Of a DNA stretch of 64,000 nucleotides, positions 11,788 through 23,491 are shown piece after piece. The translations under genes and the position numbers were made by a program. The notes beneath the pieces were generated by a model. The model was given only the letters and a program-made list of their open reading frames with translations, was not told the DNA's origin and did not search any database. This stretch comes from Lepas anatifera (Eukaryota > Arthropoda > Thecostraca > Lepadidae): assembly GCA_034440635.1 (NCBI GenBank), contig JAOTON010002130.1, forward strand, positions 816,501-880,500, written 5' to 3'. Position 1 is the stretch's first letter. Every line of letters begins with the position of its first letter.

Positions 11788-12600
11788 CACAAGATCTAGT
11801 TACTTGTATAAAAACAGGACCAACAAACTCGCGAATGCATCTCTACTTAGCCGACCAAACCGACCACCGAAAAGACTGCGCCAACGGCCAACGACTATGC
11901 CTTGGATCACTCAAGGTTGCAATTCGGGTATCCCAGCCCGGGTAATCACCACGAAAACGGTCCCGAAGACAGCCACCTCCGGTCCCGAGAGGGGGCCAGG
12001 TGGGACCTGGACGGCGGGGACGGCGCAACGGCGCGAGTCCTCGCCACAAATCGGCTGTCATCCAAACCGGAATCGCCGAATCTTCGTTCGGCGATTGGGG
12101 CGACTTTAACGAGGCGCCCCCCCCATATGGATATCCTTATTCGACGGCCGGAACCATCATCATCATATACGATGGGCTGCCGCTGTAGGTAAAACGCTTC
12201 AGTTGCATAATCACCATATGTGACAGGCGCCAGGCATCGAACTTAAGTTATTAATTGGCTTGCATCTTCGAATCCCGGATGCATAAAATATCAAAAACAG
12301 TGCAAATGTATTCAAACACAGCCCTTCCTCAGAATCTTCATGAAATTTATTGATTGGAGGAGCTCTTGATCATGATGTAAGCTGAGACCTGGAATTTCAG
12401 ATTTCACCAAATTTCAGAATAATTTTTGTTCTTCTGCTTTATTATGGATCCGGATTTGAGGACATAGATTAATGACCAAATTTTCTACGCATGATTATGC
12501 CCCTCAGTGGAATACCCCGAAATCTATCTATCCTTGAAAGAAGCTTCTTCCGAAGAAGAAGAAATACATTCGGCCATTTTCGCTTTTCGAGCACGATTGG
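11788..12600. other. Interior of hAT composite, no recognised feature
   Basis: A GC-rich section (about 11,840-12,190) is followed by AT-rich sequence. No protein homology is recognised. Overlapping short frames occur on both strands, as expected from composition alone. Confidence 0.35.
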
Positions 12601-13044
12601 CTCTGAAGTAATTTGGTAGGCACACAGATTACTTGTCATGGCGATATCTTAGGGTCGCTCTGGTTTAAAGCGACCTTCTTTAGATCAATTGACGCCAAAA
12701 CCGCGGCGAACGTTTTTTTTTTGCTTGCTTGCCGACATTTTTGGGGCCCTTTTGGCGGAATTTCAGGGGCCCCTTTTGGCCACCGCCCCCCCCTGAGCGA
12801 AATCCTGGCTACGCCCCTGATTTCTGACAAAGGAGGGGGAAGCCAAACAGCTCCAATTTCGGATGACGTCTATGCGAACAGCCCCTTATAGCGTTTGTTA
12901 TGGTGTACATTATGGGGAATACATCACAGTATGACGTCATGGGCCACCTAGGGAGGGGGAACGACACACCAACTGCTGAGGTCATATGGCGTCGGAGGGG
13001 GAGGTGAATGAGCTAGGCTTGAGCTAGGAAAGGGCGCTGAATTC

Positions 13045-13138
13045 TGACTCTGGGTAGGCTCGAACCCACGACACCCTCTGCATACAGAATGTTATAGACA
13101 AAGCCGAGTGCGCGCGCTAACCGACTGAGCCACCCAGT
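13045..13138 (-). ncRNA. tRNA-derived sequence (tRNA pseudogene or SINE head)
   Basis: Read on the minus strand, an A-box-like GGCTCAGTCGGTTAGCGCG is followed about 50 bases later by a B-box-like GGGTTCGAGCC, the internal RNA polymerase III promoter of tRNAs. The T arm and acceptor stem pair poorly in the standard register, and the anticodon arm region is too long for a normal tRNA without an intron. I see no repeated SINE body in the window. I therefore call it tRNA-derived and do not assign an amino acid. Confidence 0.5.
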
Positions 13139-13140
13139 CC

Positions 13141-13614
13141 TTATTATGGGGCAATGACCTTGGTGATCTTGAGGTCAAAGTTTCAGACAGCGCTTTATGT
13201 GACCTTTCCTTCATGACCTTAGTCGCTTTCATGTTTCACAACATTGTTTCCGCACAATTCCGGTATTTCTCAGCGAGTCTCCCGCACGGCTCAGATTTGA
13301 CCGGTATGCTCTCGTTAGACCTTCAAGATATTGGACTAGGTCATTGAAACTTAGATATAGTGTAGACCACAGTACCCCAAATCCTCACAAGCGCGTTAAC
13401 CTATCGATCTTGGCTTTCTAGATCTAATTGTGGGGAGAGGGGCATTTTAGGACTCCCTCTCCACTGCGAGTATTAACACCTCGGCGTCTGAATAAACCAG
13501 CGCCCATGCAGCCACACTGAGTCCACAACTCTGCTGGTCATTCAGCACTAACAAAGATAACTCAGTAGGGCCCCATTCATACCAGGCAATAGAGCCGGCC
13601 ACAGGGCGGCTGAC
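13141..13614 (-). other. RB1CC1 intron downstream of coding exon 2
   Basis: Directly downstream of the exon 2 donor. The reading frame continues open into this sequence for about 56 codons but loses resemblance to the family, so I treat it as intron. The next expected exon, with the conserved LVHDxHLQxQGW region, was not found between here and position 1. Confidence 0.5.
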
Positions 13615-13776
13615 CTGGTCCTCGATCTCGTCGCTGCTGTGCATGGGGTCGGTCTCCAGCTGAGGCGGATCCGTCACTTTCGAGAAGAGGAAGATCGGGC
13701 TAGTGTCGGTGCCGGCCGAGTAGCTGCCCACGCGCGCCGTTACCTCCAGCCATTCTCCGCCCGAGACCAGCAGAAC
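13615..13776 (-). CDS. RB1CC1: RB1CC1/FIP200 coding exon 2 (autophagy scaffold)
   Basis: These 54 codons continue the ubiquitin-like N-terminus of RB1CC1/FIP200, the scaffold of the ULK1/Atg1 autophagy-initiation complex. The start, VLLVSGGEWL, corresponds to the family's QVLVVNGGE region. SYSAGTDTSPIFLF matches the highly conserved YSAGTDTNPIFLF block. The exon is bounded by an AG acceptor (13,777-13,778) and a CAG|GTCAGC donor (GT at 13,613-13,614). Both boundaries are phase 0, so it joins exon 1 in frame exactly where the family alignment predicts. The acceptor has a poor pyrimidine tract and lies inside the first unit of a minisatellite. The end of the exon is less certain than its start. 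Confidence 0.85.
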
Positions 13777-15139
13777 CTGTCGCACCGCTCAGTTACAAAT
13801 CAACAGAACCTGCCGCGTCGCTCAGTTACAACACGACCACAGACCAGCAGAACCTGTCGCACCGCTCAGTTACAAATCAACAGAACCTGTCACCGCTCAG
13901 TTACAAAACGACCACAGACCAGCAGAACCTGTCGCACCACTCAGTTACAAAACGACCACAGATCAGCAGAACCTGTCACACCGCTCAGTTACAACACGAC
14001 CACAGATCAACAGAACCTGCCGCACCGCTCAGTTACAAAACGACCACAGATCAGCAGAACCTGTCGCACCGCTCAGTTAAAACACGACCAAAGACCAGCA
14101 GAACCTGTCGCGCCGCTCAGTTACAAAACGACCACAGATCAGCAGAACCTGTCCCGCCGCTCAGTTACAACACGACCACAGACCAGCAGAACCTGTCGCG
14201 CCGCTCAGTTACAACACGACCACAGATCAACAGAACCTGTCGCACCGCTCAGTTACAAAACGACCACAGACCAGCAGAACCTGTCGCGCCGCTCACTTAC
14301 AAAACGACCACAGATCAACAGAACCTGTCGCACCGCTCAGTTACAACACGACCACAGATCAGCAGAACCTGTCGCACCGCTCAGTTACAAAACGACCACA
14401 GACCAGCAGAACCTGTCGCGCCGCTCAGTTACAAAACGACCACAGATCAACAGAACCTGTCGCACCGCTCAGTTACAACACGACCACAAACCAACAGAAC
14501 CTGTCGCACCGCTCAGTTACAACACGACCACAGATCAGCAGAACCTGTCGCGCCGCTCAGTTACAAAACGACCACAGATCAGCAGAACCTTTCGCACCGC
14601 TCAGTTACAACACGACCACAGATCAGCAGAACCTGTCGCACCGCTCAGTTACAACACGACCACAGACCAGCAGAACCTGTCGCACCGCTCAGTTACAACA
14701 CGACCACAGACCAGCAGAACCTGTCGCACCGCTCAGTTACAACACGATCACAGATCAGTAGAACCTGTCGCACCGCTCAGTTACAAAACGACCACAGATC
14801 AGTAGAACCTGTCGCACCGCTCAGTTACAACACGACCACAGATCAGCAGAACCTGTCGCACCGCTCAGTTACAACACGACCACATATCAAAAGAACCTGC
14901 CGCACCGCTCAGTTACAAAACAACCACAGACCAGCAGAACCTGTCGCACCGCTCAGTTACAACACGACCACAGATCAACAGAACCTGTCGCACCGCTCAG
15001 TTACAACACGACCACAGATCAACAGAACCTGCCGCACCGCTCAGTTACAAAACCATAGACCAGCAGAACCTGTCGCACCGCTCAGTTACAAAACAACCAC
15101 AGACCAGCAGAACCTGTCGCGCCGCTCCCTAACAAAACG
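13764..15139. repeat. 44-bp minisatellite containing the exon 2 splice acceptor
   Basis: There are 32 occurrences of the AGAACC-centred unit, most spaced 44 bp, with a few short units (32-42 bp). Units vary at a few sites (GACCAG/GATCAA, CGCACC/CGCGCC). The rightmost unit ends about 15,139. The leftmost unit overlaps the first 13 bases of RB1CC1 exon 2 (13,764-13,776). On the minus strand every unit carries GCGACAG followed by GTTCTGCTGGTCT, which is the natural acceptor plus exon start. The 388-residue plus-strand frame over the array is an artefact of the repeat. Confidence 0.95.
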
Positions 15140-15996
15140 TCGTCATGAACAGCGATGTCCTACTCTTCGGAATAGGAAGAGGGTCTGCCCTCTCCCACAC
15201 TTGCGCCTAAGTATTTCCCGATTTAAGGAGAATTGGGAGTGCATGAGAAAATAATGTACCCCAACATTGCTCAAGGCAGCAATACGCTCCAATCCGGTGA
15301 CTCTGGTTCTAGAGGGCATGGTTTCGTATCAGCAACAGCTTGAAGATTGACTGGCCACCGTCAGTTTGAAGCCGGTGGCGAGCCCTGACCTTCCCCGTTT
15401 CCCCGGTAGTGGTGCAGACGTGGGGCAAATCACACCGGTGATTTGATCATCATAGCATCTTGAGGACGGTACTTTTGTAGTTGAATATTGGAGCAAAGAA
15501 GAGTAATGTCATTACTGAGCGGGGGCGCCGCCAAGTGTGAGGTCTCTCGCCCTACAATACATGGATAAAATATTACATATCAGCGACATGGCTAAGACGT
15601 CACCCTAAGGACAATGTCTCCGGAAAGGTACAACGGAGAGCGGAGGAATTCACGGAGTCTTCCACTGTAATGCCGACATTAGGAATCCAAACGGGATAAT
15701 AGCTACAACATTTATTCAGGCCGATATGAAAACAATATTGCTTTGGGCACATTTGGAACCCTAAGCCGTGCGCAAAACTCTTGAACATCTGAATTTAGTA
15801 TCAATATCAGATCTCATCAACACCAATCACTAGTGGCTGGATTAGGCTGGAATTTAGGTGCATTTCCAACAAAAAAGAAATGATTGTACCTATCAGCGCT
15901 ACGGCCAACCCTATCGTGTGAGCGAGCACGCCCCTCAATAATTTCAAGATGAAATGTTTGAGAATAGGGGATTCCAGGACGGACCGACCAAGGCCT
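15140..15996. other. Intronic stretch, no recognised feature
   Basis: Nothing identifiable. A short inverted pair around TTGATCATCATAG near 15,450 is unremarkable. Confidence 0.35.
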
Positions 15997-16353
15997 TACA
16001 CCACCACGTCAAGAACAAATCTGAAACTTTATCTCCAGGGTAGTTTTGGGTCAGGAACACGCCTGTGAGAATCTTAGCCCCCTCCGACCAACGGTGACCG
16101 AGTTATAGCCCAAGGCATTTTCGGGAGGTCACCTTGTAGACTCATCTTTGATGCTTCATAACTCAAAAACGCATTGCCTGATCAACAATTTTTGTATATC
16201 ATTGAACTTTGCTTTTGGGATCGGTTGCTTGCAATGATATCACATTGTCTTCACGAGATTTCCATCGTGCAAGCGTCGGAGGTATGAAAATTAACACGCC
16301 CCCACAGGTGTGGACTGGTAACCGGCCTCCTCAGGTTTCCACAGATAGCAAAA
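15997..16353. repeat. Dispersed repeat F, copy 2 (uninterrupted)
   Basis: It matches the two blocks of copy 1 (2,838-3,027 and 3,788-3,925) without the TTAA element and so acts as its empty site. The shared phrase GACCAACGGTGACCGAG near 16,090 is the easiest anchor. Confidence 0.7.
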
Positions 16354-16370
16354 ACAATTCTTATAATGTT

Positions 16371-16830
16371 TGTCTCTTGTGGAAACACCACAGTGAACGG
16401 CTTGACACTGGGTGCTGAACCACAGCACAAGCATGTTAAATGCCTGTCATACAGCATATAGTGACCTGTTTTGAATTTTGGATGATGATGAGGTTAGAGA
16501 GACAGAAAATGAGAGCATGAATGAGTATATTCCCTCCGTTGCCCCGTCGGGTCAGCAAGCTAGGTGAAACCTGTTTTTCACCGGCCTACAAGGGCAACGG
16601 AGAGCATACATGATTTTCTCGTCTAGTTGTCGAGCCAGAGTCATGTCAGAAACAGAAAAACGTCAAGTCTATACTCACCTGTTTTGAGTTTTGACGAGTG
16701 ATGATGCGGTGCGAGCGACTGAAGATGAGAGCATGATTTTTTTACGTGTGTGTCATGCGTGGGAGCACCACAGAGTGACTCGACACTGGGTGCTGAACCA
16801 CCGACATGTATAATATGCGTTATCAATAAC
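16371..16830. repeat. Local duplication and hairpin
   Basis: Two diverged units share GACACTGGGTGCTGAACCAC (about 16,404 and 16,783), CACCTGTTTTGA and ATGAGAGCATGA. Between them an 11-bp inverted pair, CTCCGTTGCCC (about 16,536) and GGGCAACGGAG (about 16,591), could form a hairpin. The unit class is unknown. Confidence 0.5.
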
Positions 16831-17090
16831 GTTCACGGTTCGATGAAAGATGAAAGGGCGCAAGGTCCCGCGGCCGCAACCTGCCAAGACAAGACCGGGC
16901 GGACCCAGATGAACCAAACCATTCAGAGTTTGAACATCCGTTGTCCCTTACGAGACATCAGTGTGTATTGGGGTTTATAGGGCGCCTTCAGCGTCTAGGC
17001 TATATCGCGCCCATCATTATTCAACCTACTTGGTTTCTAATGCTATGTAATTTAAACCTGCCCTGGATTGTTGCGAGCTCTACATGCCAC

Positions 17091-17669
17091 CTAATTAGGT
17101 GGGATGGGATTGTAGATGATGTCAAACTTGATCTCCCGCAGGTATGGTAGAACCTGACAGATGTCTATGACTGTGTTGTCGCCTAAAATCTGTTCCAGTG
17201 GAAACGGCGGGAAGAACCGGCGCCGAATTTGTTTAAGCTGTTCACAGGAGTCAGTGACAGATAAAACGTGTTGAACAGTGACGCGGCTGCCACAGTGAGA
17301 ACACATGTTGGGGTTCGTGCTGTTGAGATAGTGCGAGTGTGTGGTATAGCAGTGGCCAATGCGGAGTCGAGTGAGGCAGACCTCCTCCCTCCTATTGCGT
17401 CTGCAACTCGACTCCCATTGGCCAATGCGTGGTCTTAAGCGCTTCAACGCACAGTCTGGCTCCGCCTCCCATCTCGACTGCCATTGTGAACGTATATTCT
17501 GGTCAATTAGGGCCTTGATGTCACCAGTTGGCACCCGAAATCGTTGCGGGGGAGCCAGCGAACACGCCGTCTTGGCAGCTTCGTCCGCTAATTCGTTGCC
17601 AGTCACACCCACATGACTTGGAACCCATAGAAACTGGACGTCAAAGCCACGAGAAGCCAATGCAGTCAA
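17091..17669 (-). pseudogene. RNase H and C-terminal zinc motif, family B copy 2
   Basis: This is the 3' end of ORF2. The RNase H core has WVPSHVGVTGNELADEAAK (two catalytic positions). It is followed by the arthropod-type tail CLTRLRIGHCYTTHSHYL and a C-x2-C..H zinc-like motif starting MCSHCGSR. It is separated from the upstream RNase H half by a frameshift at about 17,670-17,690, so the copy is inactive. The element's 3' end lies somewhere in 16,980-17,090, but no clear tail or target duplication is visible. Confidence 0.9.
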
Positions 17670-17686
17670 AAGTTTTAGAATAGCAG

Positions 17687-19473
17687 CTACAAGCCACGAT
17701 GTCTGTATAAATGACTAGATTGGAGCGCTACCAGCGAGCTGGCTGAGTCAGTGATAATAAGATGTCGTGTCCCAGAAAGGTGGCTGATGTGTCGTAAAAC
17801 TTGCAAGATGGCAAACAGTTCGGTTGTAAAGACCGACACAACATTCGGCAGCCCGAAACAGCGGCGGGTTCCTTCGCTAACAAAGGCACATCCGGCTCCA
17901 GCTGCTCCCTTGGAGCCGTCAGTGTAGAACTTTGTGCGGTCGGTGTATGAATGGATTCTTTCAGCAGCGAGTTGCGCAAAGTCTGGTGGAAGTGTGTGCG
18001 CCTTTCCATACTGCATCAACCTTGTGTCACATTTGGCGGATACTTCACGCCATGGCTCTAGGGTCCCTGGGCGTTGTTTTGCGATCATGGTGATATTAAT
18101 GTTAGATTCTCCAAGCCAGTGTGAAATCCGGCTCCACAGAGCCAAAGATGAGCTTTGCCTCCCCGCAGCGAATAAGTCTATTAGCGAATGGTCAAAGATC
18201 CACTTGTACGTTGGGTGGGTTGGGTATTGGTGGATCTTAGTGGCATACATAAGTGCCAGTCGCTTCCTCCTAAGGTCAAGCGGGGCCTCGTCAGCGTCAG
18301 CCAGAAGGCTTGCTCTACGTGAGGTGCGGAAAGCACCAGTGGCCACTCTTATACAGGCGTGGTGGACTGCGTCCAGGGGCTGCTTAGTGCTCGTTAGAGA
18401 ACCGTCATAAACCACGGAAGCATAATCCAGGACCGATCTTACCAGCGCTCGATACAGGCGTAAAAGTGTGATTCTGTCCGCTCCGTAGGATGTGCGTGAT
18501 ACCATTTTTAAAACATTTGCGCGTTTCATGCATTTGTCTCTTGTCAATATAATGTGCTGTGTGTAGGTAAGACGCTTGTCGATGGTTAAACCAAGAAATT
18601 TGGCATGGTCAGAGACTGGGATTCGCCTCCCGTACAGCCTTAGCATCGGCTCTTGGCAGTAGCGGGTCCGGCGGCAGAAATGCACACAAACCATTTTCTC
18701 AGTCGAAAACTTAAAACCATTCACGAGGCTCCACTCGGTCAGGACGTCAATACATAGCTGTAGCTGTCGCTATGCAGAGAGTGTGGTCGAAGTGCTTATC
18801 CCGACGGCTAGGTCATCGACAAAAAGCGATCTCTCAACAGTGGGAGGGATTGCACTGCAGATGTCATTGATTAAAACCCCGAAGAGGGTCACACTCAGGA
18901 CACTTCCCTGTGGTACACCGCTCAGCTGCTCAAACCTCCTTGACACGGCATTTCCTAACTTTACCTAAAATACCGATTCCTGAGAAATTTGGCCAGAAAA
19001 TGGCCCATGTGCCCTCTCACTCCCGCAGCATGGAACTTCCGGATAATCGCATGTCTCCAGGCCGTATCATAGGCTTTCTCGATATCATAGAAGACCGCGA
19101 TGGTGTGCTGTTTCCGCGTAAAAGAGCGACAAACGGCTGTGTCAAGTGAAACTAAATGATTAGTGTTGGACCGGCCGGCGCGGAAACCACACTGTGCGTT
19201 GAATAGAAAGCCGGTGCTTTTTAGAAACCATGTGAGGCGACGGTTAATCATTCTTTCGAACAACTTGCATGCACTAGAAGTCAGGGCGATGGGGCGATAG
19301 TGGAGAGGGTCACTACCGTCTTTGTCCTGTTTTAAAACAGGGACTACCATGGCCTCCTGCCAAGTATCCGGGAATTCGTGCGTGGTCCAGATATGGTTAT
19401 AGAATGATAAAAGCACCCGAAGTGATGGCTCGTCCAAGTTCCTAATCATGCTGTAGTGAATGTTGTCGGGCCC
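17687..19473 (-). pseudogene. Reverse transcriptase and RNase H, family B copy 2
   Basis: From 5' to 3' on the minus strand: RT fingers and palm (18,961-19,473; YRPIALTSSACKLFERM, FNAQCGFRAGRSNTNH, FYDIEKAYDTAWRH), then the catalytic FVDD near 18,820. The thumb follows (17,687-18,724), then RNase H (FYTDGSKGAAGAG, TELFAILQVLRH, IITDSASSLVAL). At least two frameshifts or stops separate these frames. The 5' side ends at 19,473/19,479, where family C has inserted; the reading frame resumes at 26,279. RNase H after RT points to the I/Ingi/R1-like side of the non-LTR tree. The exact clade is not determined. Confidence 0.92.
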
Positions 19474-19789
19474 GGCTGCTCATCATCATCATCATAGTTG
19501 GGGTTTAAGGGCGCGTCGACTGCAGTGGTCATATTGCGCCCATAACTTAGCATATTGCACACATAGGAGAGACGTGTAGATACGCAACGAGTAGTAGTAG
19601 TCAGTACGGGTTTCTACAGGTCAAGTATTAAAACTAAAAGGTAGTGTCACGTCCTAAAATGTGCTAAATCTCTAATTTCTACATTATAAGATCCGGGCTA
19701 GAAATGGACGTTTCAAATCACGGGACTAGGTCGGCGAATAGATTATATTGAAGTCGATACTTTTCAAAAAAGCCACGATACCTGACAAC

Positions 19790-20600
19790 TCAACAGAAGG
19801 GGACTGTCCCAAAAGACATTCCAATGATGGAGACCCCCCCCAAGTGTCGCATTCTTTCGATCTGGTAATCTGGACAATCCACAAGATCATGCCTAACGCT
19901 AAGCGGGTCACCGCATCGCGGGCACTCAGGTCGCTCTCCTCTGCTCAAGAGGTACGAATGGGTGGCGTGCGTGTGACCAATCCGCAGCCTAGAGAGAATA
20001 ACCTCGTCTCTCCTAGATCCCAAACTATTCGACTGCCACTCCCCTATCTTAGGCTTAAACCCTCTGAGCTTGGAGCCTCTGGCGTCCTCGTCCCATCTCT
20101 GCTGCCAATTCTCTAAAACACACTTCTTGACCAGAGCGTAGAGGTAAAAAAATTGGACACGAAGACCAGGGAGAGCGGCAGGCTCTCCAGCAGTCTTTGC
20201 AGCTCTGTCAGCTCGCTCGTTTCCAGTGATGCCACAGTGGCTCGGAACAAAGACAATCTCTACACTTTTCCCCTTCTCCTTTAGGTTGTGCAGCTTGCGT
20301 CTTATAAGCGCCAAGAGATAAGATGATGATGCTTTGCAAAAGTAAAAAGACTGCAAAGCCTGTAAAGAGGACAATGAGTCGGTAAAAATTGCAAACTTCC
20401 TCGCCCTGGACTTAGACACCTGGTCTAAGCAACGAAAGATCGCATACAGTTCTGAGGTAAAAACAGATGATTCGCGAGGTAGACTGAAGCCCTTCTCGAC
20501 ATCGTCACCGACAAATGCACATCCTACGCCGCTATCACTCTTCGAGCCGTCCGTATAGAAACGGGTATGATTTTCAAATGATTCAGAGCAGAATTCCAGA
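19790..20600 (-). pseudogene. RNase H domain and 3' end of family C ORF2
   Basis: RNase H starts with an FYTDGSK-type motif near 20,560. It continues with ELYAIFRCLDQ and FAIFTDSLSSLQAL (20,380) and reaches FVPSHCGITGNERADRAAK. The tail RLRIGHTHATHSYLLSRGE plus CPRCGDPL..H..VDC, with a cysteine/histidine cluster, closes the protein at 19,790. The upstream junction is frameshifted. A second copy of this 3' end occurs at 38,785-39,476. Confidence 0.92.
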
Positions 20601-20857
20601 AACAGCTGACATGCTGCTTCAGGGGGTACATTTTTGCAAAGTTCAAGTAAATCTGAATTTGTGTGAACTGCTGAGATGTGCCATGGTTCAACATCGAGTG
20701 TCTCATACTGTTCTACGAGCCTTGTGTTGATATCTGCTTCCGTCAGCCAGGTATGAACTCTGACTCCAGGATGGCGGGATGCTAGGCGCGAGCCATCGTC
20801 AATCTGGCGGAGGTGGGCGTCCGGAAAAAAGGTTTGATATGTGGGATGTGCTGGTGA

Positions 20858-21640
20858 TTATTTGATTTTAACGGCGTATCGCATAGCGGGCATCTTACGG
20901 CGCAACTCAAGCAGCATTTCGTTAATGTCCACCAGCATGCTCATAATCCGTGAAGTGCGAAATGCTCCTGTAATTATCATGATGGCCTGATGATGAACAA
21001 TGTCAAGAATCTTTTTTGCAGACTGGGATGCGGCCTCATACACAAGGCTACCGTATTCGATCTTCGAGCAAACGAGTGACCTATAAAACATAATAAGCGT
21101 TTTTCGATCAGCACCATACCTCATCTTTGTCAGCACCTTGAGTATATTCAGCGATTCAAAACATTTTTTGCGGAGTTCCTTTATGTGTGGTACATATTAT
21201 AATTTTTTCTCGAGTGTGAGTCCAAGAAATTTAGTTTCATTTACGAATTCGATTCGATTCCCGTAAATGTGTAGTGTCGGATCTTCACAATCTCTACGTC
21301 TGTTGCAAAAGTGCATACACTTTGTTTTTGTGCTGGAAAAGTTCAATCCATTGTGCTTACTCCACTGTTCTAGGCGATCGAGGCCAAGCTGCAGTCGTCT
21401 TTGTGCTGCGGCGGTAGTAGAGGCTGTCACCCATATAGTGAAATCATCAACGAAAAGAGCATGACGTATGTTTGTAGAAAGAGTGTCTGCGACATCATTA
21501 ATCATGACGGCGAACAAGGCAATAGACATCACGGATCCCTGGGCTATACCGCTCTGTTGTTGGTAGCGGTTCGATAATGCAGTGTTGACGCGGAATAGGA
21601 AATATCTATCTTTCAGGAAATTTGAAATAAACCATCCCAT
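20858..21640 (-). pseudogene. RT palm/thumb of family C ORF2
   Basis: Two frames carry SGIAQGSVMSIALFAVMIND, the catalytic FVDDFTIWV (about 21,430) and KFLGLTLEKKL, then the thumb region SLVCSKIEYGSLVYEA. They are separated from each other near 21,140-21,200 by a frameshift. Confidence 0.9.
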
Positions 21641-23445
21641 GTGGCCTCGAATGCCGAGCTCAAAAAGTTTGCGTAAAATTCCGTGCCTCCACGTGCAATC
21701 ATAGGCGCGCTCAAGAACACTGCTATTGTGTGGAATTTCCGTAGAAATCCCTCTCGTATTGATGCGTCTATGGAAACTAGATGATCAAGCGTAGAGCAAC
21801 CTTGACGAAAACCACACTGACTCTTGCAGAGTAACTGGTTGCTCTCGAGGTACCATACAAGACGTGTATTTACCATTTTTTCAAACACCTTACCAACACA
21901 TGAAGTTAAGGATATCAGACGAAAGTCGGTAGGCAGGGAACCAGTCTTGCCGGGTTTCAAAATCGGTATAATAGTTGCTTCACGCCACTGGTCCGGAAAA
22001 GCATTATTACTCCACATGTTGTTAAGAATATTTAACAATGACAAGAGAGACCACTCAGGCAAATGACAAAGCATACTGTTTGTGATGGTATCCGGACCGG
22101 GCGACACCGGTCTAACGGTGGAGAGTGCCGCCCTGAGTTCAGCTGTAGAAAAAGGGGCATTGTAACAGGCGGAATTATTTTGTCCAAAATCCACGGGCCT
22201 TCGCTCGGCTCTCTCACGGATTCGTGTGAACTCCCTTCTTTGCAAGGAAATGCTACAGCGGTCCGAAAAGGCCGCCGCCATACACTCCGCCACATCATGC
22301 GCGTCGGTGATTTTAATCCCATTTACTTCAAGGACAGGGGCAGACAGGGGACGGTTTCTTCCCTGCATGCTCCTTATAAGGGTCCAGACCTGGGTTGACC
22401 GTGTAAAACGATTCACAGTGGAAACGTAGTCTATCCACCACCTCCTCTTGGCGTTCAGTATCACACGGCGTGCAAACACCCGGGCGCGTTTGAAGTTTAT
22501 GAGATGCAGCTCCGTGGAGTGCCTATTAAAAACCCGGAAAGTCCGTTTCTTTTTTAAAATAGCTGTTTTACATTCGTGGTTCCACCACGGTACCGGAGTG
22601 CGCTTTGGCTGGCCGCGTTTCATAGGTATAAAAGCTTTCGCGGCTGTCAGAATCATACTGTTAAACTCTCCGATAGCTTGAGTAGCCGAGGCCTCCGGGG
22701 GAGGCTCTACCGTACCACACGGAGCCTCAAACCCCGCCCAGTTCGCACGCCTCTGGTTCCACCGGAACCGGCGGGGACTCCCCTCCCATGGCCTCGTTGG
22801 ATAAATAAGGATGGGGAAATGGTCGCTACCATAGGGTTCGTCTAGGATGTTCCAATGGAGTTGAGTAAGGAGAGACGGAGAGCAAACAGAAAGGTCAATA
22901 GATGATAAGGAGCCAGAGGGGAGAGTGATATAAGTAGCGCGGCCTGTGTTTAGGAGACAGAGGGAGTTAAGGGGAAGGAAACGCTCGACTGTGCGGCCCC
23001 GGGGGCACGTGCGGCCGGCAGATCCCCAAGCTGAGTTATTGGCGTTAAAATCGCCAAGTATAAGAAACGGAGTTGGTAACTGGTCAGACAGATTATTAAG
23101 ATCATTTAAAGTCAGATGCCCACCGGGTGGGAGGTAAAGTGAGCAAACTGTCAGTTTAGTAAAACCAAGGTCTACCCGGGCGGCCACGGCCTGCAGCACT
23201 GTAATTAAAGGAATACTGTAACAAGGAGTAGCATGGTGCACCGCAACGATGACCCATCCATATGGTACCGTGTTACTAAAAATATCTTTTCTAAAACTCT
23301 GATAGTTTCGAATCTTAAAAGTAACACCAGGAGACAGCTTCGTCTCCTGGAGGCATAAAACAGAGGGTGTGTATTCGGATAAAATCTGCTGCAGGTCAAT
23401 AGAGTTCGCACAGAGGCCTCGGCAGCTCCACTGTAAAAAAGTCAT
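21613..23445 (-). pseudogene. Endonuclease and RT N-terminus of family C ORF2
   Basis: A 610-residue open frame starts MTFLQWSCRGLCANS at 23,445. It holds the apurinic-type endonuclease: LCLQETKL with the catalytic glutamate, LILGDFNANNSAWGS, and GSDHFPI near the end. The RT fingers follow (SPGPDTITNSM, FRLISLTSCVGKVFEKMV, KSQCGFRQGCSTLDHL). At about residue 565 the frame leaves the family after HTIAVFL, a frameshift inside the first catalytic block. The endonuclease nicks the target, and the RT primes from the nick in the cytology of target-primed reverse transcription. The start codon is chosen by position at the head of the endonuclease. Confidence 0.92.
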
Positions 23446-23491
23446 TTAAGTTACAAGAAACGGACTTTGTACAACACAGCCCCAAGTCCGT

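Larger units (their letters stand above)
5968..12819. mobile_element. 6.85 kb hAT-type composite element, TSD ATTTCTGA
   Basis: The left end CAGGGGAGTAGCCA and the reverse complement of the right end, CAGGGGCGTAGCCA, differ at one base. Perfect 8-bp direct repeats ATTTCTGA flank them at 5,960-5,967 and 12,820-12,827. Inside are a GGGCCC-rich tandem satellite (5,990-8,170), sequence with no recognised feature, a fragment of a ubiquitin-specific protease gene (9,739-10,060) and a truncated CR1 retrotransposon (10,575-11,787). There is no transposase, so the element is non-autonomous. The superfamily call rests on the CAG..CTG termini and the 8-bp duplication. Two independent elements with coincident flanks is the alternative and is much less likely. 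Confidence 0.8.

Noticed and set aside
13447..13614. Continuation of the RB1CC1 exon 2 frame
   Set aside because: Similarity fades after EIEDQ at a CAG|GTCAGC donor. The tail does not resemble the conserved next exon.
13639..14805. 388-residue open frame on the plus strand
   Set aside because: It lies on the 44-bp minisatellite. Because 44 is not a multiple of 3, all frames are cycled and openness follows from the repeat. The real signal is RB1CC1 exon 2 on the other strand.
13764..15139. CRISPR-like array
   Set aside because: There is no alternation of constant repeat and unique spacer; the whole unit is conserved, and the context is an animal intron.
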